DNA from: Bacteroidales bacterium
Lineage (GTDB): Bacteria; Bacteroidota; Bacteroidia; Bacteroidales; Lentimicrobiaceae
Direction: 5' to 3'
Assembly: GCA_022837485.1 (NCBI GenBank)
Contig: JALHHH010000061.1
Span: 9,630-26,567, forward strand
DNA: 16,938 nt
Notes under the pieces: generated by a model
Seen by the model: the letters and a program-made list of their open reading frames with translations, nothing else
Told to the model about the DNA's origin: nothing
Database searches by the model: none
Made by a program: the position numbers and the translations under genes
Part shown: one piece after another, positions 1 to 7,019 of the stretch
How positions within the stretch are numbered: position 1 is the stretch's first letter
Layout of the letters: every line of letters begins with the position of its first letter

Positions 1-8
1 ACGTTTCA

Positions 9-683
9 ATGATATGCATGCACCGGGAATATCCGCTGCCCGAAGTCGTTTACGATGGGCAGGGGGTAATGCTGCGCTACATCTCGGATGATGCCTGGTG
101 CCATTTCAGCAGCGATTCGGAACCTGAATTCTTTCAGCGTTTTATGCGTACGCACCCCGGACCCTTGCTGGCAGTAATAGCCGGTCAGCCGCTTTCGGAA
201 TGGATTCTGCGGCGATACCGGGTGAAGTGGTTTATGTATTGCAACCGCCTCTTTGCTTCCCGAACTTTTTCGGATTTCAGCGATCCCGAAATTGAACCTC
301 TTTTTCCGGAGCATCTTCCGCTGGTGTTTCAGTTTTCGAAATATCAGCAGTTCCTTAACCTGCCGTATCTAACCACCCGTCTCGCTTTCGGCGGTGGATT
401 CTGCATCCGTGTCAACGGAACACCGGTGGCCTGGATTATGTCGCACGACGATGGCTCGGTGGGTATGCTGCATGTGCTGGATGAATACCGTGGCAGAGGT
501 TTTGCCCGAAGGCTGGTGAAGGCGATGACACAAAAGGTGGCACTCAGCACTTGCCCCGTGTTTGCCCACGTGGAGCCATCCAATTATCCTTCGCTCTGCC
601 TTTTTAAAAGCCTCGGCTATGAGGAGCGCAGCAGGATAATGTGGACAGAACTGACGGGTGAATTGCTGAACAGTTCAGGATGA
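9..683 (+). CDS. GNAT-family N-acetyltransferase (FR47-like), possibly 5'-truncated
   Basis: Encodes 224 residues. The C-terminal half has the acetyl-CoA binding motif A of GCN5-related acetyltransferases, RGRGFA at residues 161-166 (pattern R/QxxGxG/A), after a predicted beta strand (VGMLHVLDEY, 151-160). A typical late section follows: HVEPSN at 187-192, then LFKSLGYEE at 198-206. This C-terminal layout resembles the FR47-like subgroup. Such enzymes move an acetyl group from acetyl-CoA to an amine; the substrate cannot be read from the sequence. The N-terminal 110 residues match nothing I recognise. The reading frame stays open to the left edge of the window, so the true start may lie outside; ATG codons at 9 and 18 are the only starts visible. 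The 3' end overlaps the convergent acyltransferase gene by 9 bases (675-683), and no terminator lies between them. Confidence 0.8.
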   Translation: MICMHREYPLPEVVYDGQGVMLRYISDDAWCHFSSDSEPEFFQRFMRTHPGPLLAVIAGQPLSEWILRRYRVKWFMYCNRLFASRTFSDFSDPEIEPLFPEHLPLVFQFSKYQQFLNLPYLTTRLAFGGGFCIRVNGTPVAWIMSHDDGSVGMLHVLDEYRGRGFARRLVKAMTQKVALSTCPVFAHVEPSNYPSLCLFKSLGYEERSRIMWTELTGELLNSSG

Positions 684-1568
684 CGCCTTTCCTTGCTCCG
701 GCCGGTTCTTCCAGCGGCGGTGCGACCATAGCCAGTGCGCAGGATCCTTCCGGATATCTTCTTCAAGGTATTTTACGTACCGCTCCAGTATTTCCCGTTC
801 CGAAAGCTTGTCCTCCGGAAGGGCGATCGGTTTATAGGTAACGGAATAATATCCGGGTTTCTCCCTGCGCATGGAATAATAAAGTACAGCCGACCCCGTA
901 GCCAGGGCCAGTCTGGCAGCTCCGTTGAAAAAGAAACTCGGCTGTTGGAGGAAATGGAAACAATATTCCGGGTCTTTGTGAGTGGGCGACTGATCGCCCA
1001 CAAAAAGGTAAACGGCGGGGAAGTCCTTTTTGCCAAGAATAAAACGGCCGGCTTTCTGCATGGGCAGAAGCTTCAGACCAAAGTGACTCCGGATCCGCAG
1101 CATCAGTTTTTCGGCTATAGGGCTGCTTAAAGGTTTGTATAGCGTATAGATGCTGAAATGGAAATGCAAAGGCATGTCCGAAAGCAATTCCCAGTTACCC
1201 AGGTGCCCGCCCAGAACGATGGTATTATAGCCTTTAGAGTGCAGCTCGGTTAGAAGCTCCGGATTTGATGGCACTATGCGTTTTGCCGCCTGACCGGGAC
1301 TCATACCTGCCGTCTTTATCACCTCAAAAAATATCTCGAAAAAATGCCGGTAAAACTCCCTGGCAAGGCCTTTTATTTCCTTGTAATTCTTTTCAGGAAA
1401 TGCCCGGCTCATGTTCTGTATAACAACCGAATAACGGTAACGCAGGATGCGTCCGGCAACAAATGCAGAGGCATGTGCCTTCAGGCGAAGCAGACGCACC
1501 GGCAGAAAAGCCAGCAGACGGACAATCGCATAGAGAATCCGGTATAATACGTTCTGCAGAATATTCAT
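675..1568 (-). CDS. Lysophospholipid/lipid A acyltransferase, LpxL/HtrB family
   Basis: Encodes 297 residues from the ATG at 1568. The family catalytic motif HX4E is present as HLGNWE (H122, E127), followed by DQSP (192-195) and the C-terminal signature WLWSHRRWKNRP (279-290), which is typical of LpxL/HtrB enzymes. The N-terminus (NILQNVLYRILYAIVRLLAF) is a hydrophobic membrane anchor. These inner-membrane enzymes add a secondary acyl chain to lipid A or its precursors during outer-membrane synthesis. The frame extends 11 codons upstream to a TTG at 1601, but that TTG lies inside the -7 promoter box at 1599-1606, so transcripts would not contain it. The ATG also has a GAAAGG a few bases upstream. 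Length fits the family (about 290-310). Which acyl chain or acceptor is used cannot be told. The gene converges on the GNAT gene with a 9-base overlap. Confidence 0.9.
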   Translation of the reverse strand: MNILQNVLYRILYAIVRLLAFLPVRLLRLKAHASAFVAGRILRYRYSVVIQNMSRAFPEKNYKEIKGLAREFYRHFFEIFFEVIKTAGMSPGQAAKRIVPSNPELLTELHSKGYNTIVLGGHLGNWELLSDMPLHFHFSIYTLYKPLSSPIAEKLMLRIRSHFGLKLLPMQKAGRFILGKKDFPAVYLFVGDQSPTHKDPEYCFHFLQQPSFFFNGAARLALATGSAVLYYSMRREKPGYYSVTYKPIALPEDKLSEREILERYVKYLEEDIRKDPAHWLWSHRRWKNRPEQGKASS

Positions 1569-1598
1569 ATGCCTTTCGGGAAGTCTGTTTTTGTGCTT

Positions 1599-1633
1599 CA
1601 AACCTACGTATTTTAGTAATCAGCGTAAGCAAA
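1599..1633 (-). promoter_or_regulatory. Bacteroidota-type promoter for the acyltransferase
   Basis: On the minus strand a TTTG (1630-1633) is followed after 23 bases by TAGGTTTG (1599-1606), a perfect match to the Bacteroidota -7 box TAnnTTTG. The -7 box ends about 30 bases before the ATG at 1568. The same TAGGTTTG octamer is found before the galactanase gene. Confidence 0.6.
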
Positions 1634-1851
1634 ATGCCGGAGAAATTTTACAGATTTATTCTCTTAACGTTAATCCGGTGCCATGATCAGGCTCCGTTTT
1701 GTGGATAATTGTGGAAAAATTCACGTTCTGTCCCCTTGATTGCAGCAGCTCACCGACGGCGGATAAATGCATTTTGTCACTTTTTAATCCGGAAGACGCT
1801 TTGTCTGCTTATAGCAAAATTGCCTGAAGGATGAAGGGAAGTGTTAAAAAC
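1634..1851. other. Intergenic stretch between acyltransferase promoter and tRNA terminator
   Basis: No coding sequence, RNA gene or convincing hairpin was seen here. It separates two minus-strand transcription units: the acyltransferase, whose promoter starts at its left edge, and the tRNA, whose terminator sits at its right edge. Confidence 0.5.
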
Positions 1852-1899
1852 AAAAAACACAAATATCTGCTATTGAGCTAATTGCGGATATTTGTGTTT
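1852..1899 (-). terminator. Intrinsic terminator of the tRNA-Arg gene
   Basis: On the minus strand, 1887-1899 pairs perfectly with 1855-1867 (13 bp). The stem can extend 3 bp inward with one G-U pair and closes a 13-base loop (1871-1883). The transcript then runs into a T-rich tract (complement of the A-run at 1852-1857 and beyond). It starts 9 bases after the tRNA 3' end, as expected for a single-gene tRNA transcript. Confidence 0.85.
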
Positions 1900-1907
1900 C
1901 CATTTTG

Positions 1908-1981
1908 CGATCCGGGCGGGATTCGAACCCACGACCCGCAGCTTAGAAGGCTGCTGCTCTATCCAACTGAGCTACCGGACC
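1908..1981 (-). tRNA. tRNA-Arg (anticodon TCT)
   Basis: 74 bases fold into a full cloverleaf. The acceptor stem is GGTCCGG with CCGGATC (one G-U pair). The D arm is GCTC/GAGC, and the anticodon stem is GCAGC/GCTGC with loop CTTCTAA, giving anticodon TCT, which reads AGA. The T arm is GTGGG/CCCGC around TTCGAAT. The discriminator base is G, and CCA is not encoded. The gene stands alone, with its own terminator directly downstream. Confidence 0.97.
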
Positions 1982-2037
1982 ATGTGCATTTCAGGTTGTA
2001 ATTGGTTTGGAATTTGCAATATCCTGATGCGCGGCTG

Positions 2038-2045
2038 CAAATTTA
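2038..2045 (-). promoter_or_regulatory. Candidate -7 box for the tRNA gene
   Basis: TAAATTTG on the minus strand matches TAnnTTTG and lies 56 bases before the tRNA 5' end. A TTG upstream lies about 25 bases away, slightly too far for a standard -33 box, so this is a weak call. Confidence 0.25.
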
Positions 2046-2224
2046 AACAATTTTCAGAATCGGATGTTAGCAATGGCAAAGTTACCGGAGGGGGAGAAAA
2101 TTTTTTTTAACAAATTTTTATACCTGCCAGTTACTTTTCGGGAAAAGTGCCATAAACATTAGATTTTAATTGTGAAATGCTTTAATTTAGCGGTCCTCGG
2201 AGAACTGCATAAAAACTGGGCACT

Positions 2225-2689
2225 ATGAGAGAGCTACTGTTTACCGATTTTTCCGGTTCATCAGCAGGCAAAGTTTATAACTGGGCCGGGAAAACAATTT
2301 TGATTGCCGAAGATACCGATTGCAGTTTTCTTTACCTGAAAACCATCCTTCGCAACACTTCAGCAACAATCCTCTGGGCCTCAACAGGTCAGGAGGCTAT
2401 AAACCTTGTGCGTGAGCACAGGGAAATCGATATTGTTCTGATGGATATCAACATGCCCGGTATCAGCGGCTTTGAAGCTACCGTCGGCATCCACAGCATA
2501 CGCCCCGAACTGCCTGTTATTGCTCAGACCGCCTACGTACACGACAACGAAGTCGAACTCTGCTTTTCCTCCGGGTGCATTGATTACATCCCCAAACCAA
2601 TCGATAAGAATATGCTTCTGGAAAAACTGGGTAAATTCCTTGGAGCCGGTGTTCCTAAAGCGGCTGCAAAAGAAGCCCCGGGACATTAG
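2225..2689 (+). CDS. Stand-alone response regulator receiver protein
   Basis: Encodes 154 residues with one receiver (CheY-like) domain, about residues 23-140. The conserved residues are all visible: acidic pair E29/D30 in ILIAED, phospho-acceptor D74 in VLMDINMPG, the switch Thr T102 in AQTAY, and K124 in IPKPID. There is no DNA-binding or enzymatic output domain; the last 14 residues are Ala/Lys-rich and probably disordered. Wording such as WAGKTILIAED and VIAQTAY resembles the receivers fused to the C-terminus of Bacteroidota hybrid histidine kinases. This suggests it relays phosphate from a kinase encoded elsewhere or acts by protein contact. The 22 residues before the domain are unusual for a free-standing receiver. 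No kinase lies in the window. The gene is monocistronic, ending at the terminator at 2714-2738. Confidence 0.9.
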   Translation: MRELLFTDFSGSSAGKVYNWAGKTILIAEDTDCSFLYLKTILRNTSATILWASTGQEAINLVREHREIDIVLMDINMPGISGFEATVGIHSIRPELPVIAQTAYVHDNEVELCFSSGCIDYIPKPIDKNMLLEKLGKFLGAGVPKAAAKEAPGH

Positions 2690-2713
2690 ATAAAACCATA
2701 CTCTTTCAATGAG

Positions 2714-2738
2714 AAGCGGTCCTTAGGCCGCTTTTTTT
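2714..2738 (+). terminator. Intrinsic terminator after the response regulator
   Basis: AAGCGG (2714-2719) pairs with CCGCTT (2728-2733) around an 8-base loop, and is followed by a T tract to 2738. The T tract overlaps the stop codon of the convergent galactanase gene, so the two genes are packed tail-to-tail. On the minus strand there is no T-run after the hairpin. Confidence 0.75.
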
Positions 2739-3873
2739 ATTTCAGGTCTTCGGGACCCGACACCGGCTCTTCCGCAAAGCAATCTAAAACCGGCAGCGCC
2801 CTGAACGAAAAATCGTAAACGGCCATATTTTCCCATGATGATCCGTTGGCAGCCTGCGGACCCTTGGAAGCTACCCAATCGGCGCCCCAGTATGCAAATC
2901 CTGTCAGCCTGTCCGTTGCAGTCGAAATGCGCCGTATCTCCATCATAAAACTGCGCTGCCCTTCCGGAGTGGCAGGGTATTCCGGAGTCAGCTGATCCTG
3001 AAGTCCGATAACGTTGTTGGTCCAGTCGTTCCACTGAAGGGAAAACGGATATGCCGTTTCGGCAATTACAACCGGCTTGAGATAGTCTCCTGCCAATGAT
3101 TGAAGACTGTTCTCCAGGACGGAAAGATCCTTGCCGTGCCAGAAGGGATAATAGGAAACTGCGGAAATGTCGTAATCCACACTCTGCAACTGCCCGAAAA
3201 GCCAGCTGACGTTGCCGGTTCCTGCCAGATGCAGCATTATCCTGGTGCCGGGACTTTTGTCCCGTACGGCTTTCGATCCCGCCGTCAGCAGAGCCTTAAG
3301 ATTGGTCATGGACGATACTCTTCCTGTTGGCCAGAGCATTCCGGCATTTATCTCGTTTCCGATCTGTATGTATTCCGGTTTTATCGCTTCCACGATGCGC
3401 GCGGTATAATTGTAAACGCTGTCGGCCAGCGTCTGAACGCCGAGTTCCTGCCAGGCCGAGGGCGTCTGCTGTTGTCCGGGATCGGCCCAGGTGTCGGAAT
3501 AGTGTACGGTGATCCAAACGCTCAGGCCCAGTCCGTGTGCCCTTTCTGCCAGTGCCTGCACTTCGGCAAATCCCGAGCGGGATGACGCAGGCGTGTGCCA
3601 CAAGCGGATACGCACCGTATTCATCCCTGCATTCTTCAGGGTAAGCAGCATATCTTCGGCTACGCCCGAACGATTGTAGAACACGATGCCGTCGTCTTCC
3701 ATCTCCGGAAGGAACGAGAGATCGGCGGCCCGGATGACTTCCTTCGCAGGCTTAGGATCGGGATTTTCTTTCTTTTCAGCGCAAAAGGAAAACATCAGGG
3801 GGACAAATACCAGGATTGCCGCACCTCTTGTGCTGACAGTCCGGAGGATATTGGCTGCAAATTGTCGGATCAT
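2737..3873 (-). CDS. GH53 arabinogalactan endo-beta-1,4-galactanase, lipoprotein
   Basis: Encodes 378 residues from the ATG at 3873. The sequence follows glycoside hydrolase family 53: RIRLWHTP near residues 88-95, VWITVHYSDTWADPG near 119-133, the acid/base Glu in IQIGNEINAGMLWP (E174), and the nucleophile Glu in VVIAETAYP (E272). These enzymes cut beta-1,4-galactan, a pectin side chain. The N-terminus is a lipoprotein signal ending in the lipobox FSFC (C31), so the enzyme is probably membrane-anchored and faces the periplasm or surface. The frame also offers a GTG start at 3921, but a promoter at 3894-3927 would begin transcription downstream of that GTG, so the ATG is preferred. No SusC/SusD pair or other glycosidase is nearby, so this is not a visible polysaccharide utilisation locus. 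The permease gene lies 121 bases upstream on the same strand. Confidence 0.9.
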   Translation of the reverse strand: MIRQFAANILRTVSTRGAAILVFVPLMFSFCAEKKENPDPKPAKEVIRAADLSFLPEMEDDGIVFYNRSGVAEDMLLTLKNAGMNTVRIRLWHTPASSRSGFAEVQALAERAHGLGLSVWITVHYSDTWADPGQQQTPSAWQELGVQTLADSVYNYTARIVEAIKPEYIQIGNEINAGMLWPTGRVSSMTNLKALLTAGSKAVRDKSPGTRIMLHLAGTGNVSWLFGQLQSVDYDISAVSYYPFWHGKDLSVLENSLQSLAGDYLKPVVIAETAYPFSLQWNDWTNNVIGLQDQLTPEYPATPEGQRSFMMEIRRISTATDRLTGFAYWGADWVASKGPQAANGSSWENMAVYDFSFRALPVLDCFAEEPVSGPEDLK

Positions 3874-3893
3874 TTTCAACGGATTGAAAAATA

Positions 3894-3927
3894 CAAACCT
3901 AAGATAATTTGTCGGATGCACGACAAA
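3894..3927 (-). promoter_or_regulatory. Bacteroidota-type promoter for the GH53 galactanase
   Basis: On the minus strand TTTG (3924-3927) is followed after 22 bases by TAGGTTTG (3894-3901), a perfect TAnnTTTG box. It ends 20 bases before the ATG at 3873, giving a very short leader. The placement rules out the upstream GTG at 3921 for this transcript. Confidence 0.65.
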
Positions 3928-3993
3928 GGCTGAATTCAGAGACGGGTATTTCAGCCGGTGATTTTCATGCCGGTCCGTAACTTTGTGTTCTGC

Positions 3994-6417
3994 TTATTCG
4001 TACCGAAGAGAGATCGAAGGATTGATAAGTGCTGCCGACAAGGCTCTGTAGCTGACGGTGATAAGCGCCACAAGCAGGGTTATCAGAAATCCGGTAATAA
4101 AAACTTCCGGTGAAAGTGGAATACGATAGTAGTAGTTGTTGAGCCAGTTATCGGCTACCAGGAACGTTAGCGGAACGGCGATCAGCAGAGCTACACCCAG
4201 CAGTGCCAGGATTTCGCACGTTATCAGATACCATATCTGTATAGCTGAGGCACCAAAGGTCTTGCGTATCCCTATTTCCCGTGTCCGTTGCTGTACCGTA
4301 TAGGATGAAAGTCCGTAAAGCCCCAGAGAGGCGATAAGAATTGCCATAATGGTAAACGCGATGGCAAGGGTAGCGTTCTGTCGCTCGGCCCGGTACATCT
4401 GCTCAACGTTCTTGTCCATGAAGAACGACTGCATGGGACTGCCCGATGAGAATGCAAGCCAGATTTTTTCTATCTCCTCAATGGTAGAGGCTGCGGCAGC
4501 CGGAGCATAACGTATACTGTAATACCCCCACTGGAAATCGCTTGTCCGGAACATCATGATGTGCGGGGCAATTTCCGCGCGCAGCGACTCAAAATGAAAA
4601 TCCCTGACCACCCCGATTACAGGCGTAAGCACCGGTTCCCCCTCTTCGTTGCGGTCGGTGACAATCTTTGTTTCCATGGGATTGCTGAGGTTGAACTTTC
4701 TTACGGCGCATTCGTTCAGCAGACAGGCACGGCGGTCGGTTGTAACGGCTTCATCAAAAAACCGTCCCTGGTCAATGGCATGGCCGTAAACGCTAAGGTA
4801 ATCCGGATCCACCCAGTTGGTTTGCATCAGAAACGATTCGTCGGGCCGCCCCGAAATAAGGTAGCCGTTGTTGTTGTTGCCGTGTCCGGGAACCGCAGTA
4901 GATGCTGAAACGGCCACCACGCCGGGGATCTTCAGCAGGGCGGTCTTGAACGCCTGTCCCTTGGTTCCCAATACCTGTGCTCTGCGGATGACCATAACGT
5001 TGTTCTTGTCGAAGCCCAGGTCTTTGTGGATCATGAAATGTATCTGCCTGAACATAATCAGAGTGCCGGCTATAAGTATGAGCGAGATGGAAAACTGCAG
5101 AACTACCAGAACGCTTCGCAGCCTGAGGTTGTTGCGACCCGCCCGTATGCGGCCTTTCAGCACCAGGTAGGGGTTAAAGGCCGACATGTAAAATGCAGGG
5201 TAACTGCCAGCCAGAAGTCCGGTTAAAAGAGCCAGAAGAAGAAGGGAAGGCGTATACCACCAGTGCTGCAGCAGGTTCAGCGTCAGGGAAGTGCCGAGCA
5301 GGTTGTTGATGGATGGAAGAGCCAGGGAAGTAATCAGCAGGGCGATGAGCAGGGCGATGAGCGAAAGGATAATGGTTTCGGTAAGAAACTGAGCGATCAG
5401 CATACCCCTGGAAGAACCGGCTACTTTTTTTATGCCGATCTCCCGTGCTCGCCGGCCGGCCTGTGCCGTTGACAAATTCATGAAGTTAATGGCAGCAATT
5501 AGGATGATGAGCAGGGCGATGCTTCCAAAAATCCACAAATACTTTGGGTCGCTGGCCGGTTTCATCTCCTGTTCAATGGAAGGGTCGAGATGGATTTTGG
5601 CAAGCGGCTGAACAAACAGGCTGTATCGGTTGCCCTGCTGCATGAATTCTTCGGTGGTAACACCAAGGTAGCGTTTGAGTTCCGGACCAACGTAGGTTAC
5701 GAGCATCTGGTCGAAGCGGGCATTCACGGTCTCAGGGTCTGCTTCAGGGTGCAGCAGAACGTAGGTGCTGAAGCTGTTTGAGAGCCAGTGGTTATCGTTT
5801 GCCCGCCGGTTGGTCATAAACGAACCGATCATGTTGGCCTGGATGTGCGAGTTTTCCGGTATATCTTCGAAGATTCCGGTTATACGGTATCGTGTGGTGT
5901 CGGTTCCGACAAGGATCATGCGGTTGATGGGATCCGAATCGCCGAAAATTCGGGCCGCTGCTGTCGCGGAAAGAACCAGGGTATAACGCTCGTTCAGGAC
6001 TGTTTTCACGTTTCCGCGGATAAGGGGGATGCTGAAGAAATCGAAAAAGCTGGAATCGGCTTCAATAAAGTGTTCTTCGGTGAAGTAATTATCGCCATCG
6101 CGGATGATGGTTTCGTTCCAGTTGTTGATGCGGACAAACGATTCCACTTCCGGAAACACGGCTGCCATGGTCGGGCCAATAGGTGCTGCAGTGGAGGTGA
6201 CTTTCAGATCCTGCCCGCTGATGCGTCCGCTCAGGATTACACGGTAAATCCGATCACCTTTTTCATGGAAATTGTCGAAACTGATTTCGTGCAGAACGAA
6301 AAGCAGGATTACCAGGCTGCAGGCCATCCCGGTAGCAAGACCAAGAACGTTGATGATAACGTACGATTTATGGCGTTTAAGGGCGCGAATGCTGTGCCGG
6401 AGAAGATCGCGAAACAT
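3994..6417 (-). CDS. ABC transporter permease, FtsX/MacB type
   Basis: Encodes 807 residues with the duplicated layout common in Bacteroidota: a MacB-like periplasmic domain followed by an FtsX domain, twice. Eight membrane segments are visible, at about 20-43, 294-316, 345-370, 388-410, 433-456, 682-706, 730-755 and 772-792. After the second segment stands RAREIGIKKVAGSS (323-336), and after the sixth RTREIGIRKTFGAS (711-724), the two matching cytoplasmic couplings to the ATPase. Large extracytoplasmic domains lie at about 44-293 and 457-681. Such permeases work with a separate ATPase in lipoprotein release, efflux or signalling; none is encoded here, so the substrate is unknown. It lies upstream of the galactanase gene on the same strand with no terminator between. 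Partial co-transcription is possible, although the galactanase has its own promoter. Confidence 0.92.
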   Translation of the reverse strand: MFRDLLRHSIRALKRHKSYVIINVLGLATGMACSLVILLFVLHEISFDNFHEKGDRIYRVILSGRISGQDLKVTSTAAPIGPTMAAVFPEVESFVRINNWNETIIRDGDNYFTEEHFIEADSSFFDFFSIPLIRGNVKTVLNERYTLVLSATAAARIFGDSDPINRMILVGTDTTRYRITGIFEDIPENSHIQANMIGSFMTNRRANDNHWLSNSFSTYVLLHPEADPETVNARFDQMLVTYVGPELKRYLGVTTEEFMQQGNRYSLFVQPLAKIHLDPSIEQEMKPASDPKYLWIFGSIALLIILIAAINFMNLSTAQAGRRAREIGIKKVAGSSRGMLIAQFLTETIILSLIALLIALLITSLALPSINNLLGTSLTLNLLQHWWYTPSLLLLALLTGLLAGSYPAFYMSAFNPYLVLKGRIRAGRNNLRLRSVLVVLQFSISLILIAGTLIMFRQIHFMIHKDLGFDKNNVMVIRRAQVLGTKGQAFKTALLKIPGVVAVSASTAVPGHGNNNNGYLISGRPDESFLMQTNWVDPDYLSVYGHAIDQGRFFDEAVTTDRRACLLNECAVRKFNLSNPMETKIVTDRNEEGEPVLTPVIGVVRDFHFESLRAEIAPHIMMFRTSDFQWGYYSIRYAPAAAASTIEEIEKIWLAFSSGSPMQSFFMDKNVEQMYRAERQNATLAIAFTIMAILIASLGLYGLSSYTVQQRTREIGIRKTFGASAIQIWYLITCEILALLGVALLIAVPLTFLVADNWLNNYYYRIPLSPEVFITGFLITLLVALITVSYRALSAALINPSISLRYE

Positions 6418-7019
6418 ATTTCCGTGTTTGGTACAAACGGGAGTGAATAATTGCTTGTTTTACCATCATATATTTTACTTTGACGCAGATACCATACCTT
6501 AAGTTACAGATTAACTTTTTAAAATGAATCCGGATTGTAACGAAGCCATCGGCTAGCCTTGATTTACTGTAAAATTATGTATTAATGCCGTTTAATAAAA
6601 TAGTGTAAATAAACATATGAAATAAAAAAAATAACAGACAAACACACAAAATAGAAATAAAACCTGAGATTGAATGAATGAAATTCAGAAGATTATTTGA
6701 ATTATGATGATAAAAAATTGCTAATTCCGGATTCCTGATGAACATTTATTGCATATTCTTTATGATTAGTAAGTTGGCGGGTATAATCCGGATAGGAGTC
6801 GCTATGGTTTCAATTGGTGAAAGATAAACGTTCGGGGGGCGTTCATCGGTTTTATCCGGGACTGGCCGGGGAGGGGAATATCGTAAGTTTAATTCAAGTG
6901 TATGTTTAACGGTGCTCATGGTTCAAAAAGAAAGGAGGTGAATCAGGCAAAGCATTAGCACAAAAAAAGGCCGGAACTATTAACAAATTAACCAAGTTTT
7001 AACCCAAATTTTTAATGCC
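6418..7019. other. 602-base A/T-rich intergenic region between divergent genes
   Basis: Separates the minus-strand permease from the first lipoprotein. It is A/T-rich in the middle (about 6580-6720) and has no plausible gene longer than a few codons. It holds the 10-base palindrome AATCCGGATT (6527-6536) and the mini-ORF with a perfect Shine-Dalgarno sequence at 6918-6941. No full TAnnTTTG box with a properly spaced TTTG was found for either gene; TATGTTTA at 6901-6908 is one mismatch from the -7 box but lacks a partner. Confidence 0.6.
6918..6941 (+). promoter_or_regulatory. Seven-codon ORF ending in a perfect Shine-Dalgarno sequence, in the lipoprotein leader
   Basis: ATG at 6918 opens a 7-codon ORF (MVQKERR) that stops at 6939-6941. 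Its last codons form AAAGGAGGTGA (6931-6941), fully complementary to the usual 3' end of 16S rRNA. No start codon stands at the normal distance after it; the lipoprotein ATG is 78 bases further on. Bacteroidota ribosomes rarely use such sequences, so it may be a leader or ribosome-stalling element, or chance. Confidence 0.35.

Noticed and set aside
2160..2190. TAGATTTT and TAATTTAG before the response regulator as promoter boxes
   Set aside because: Each has a mismatch to TAnnTTTG and neither has a TTTG at the right spacing.
3978..3985. TAACTTTG on the + strand, a perfect -7 box match
   Set aside because: It points into the antisense of the permease gene, has no TTTG at the right distance, and no + strand gene follows.
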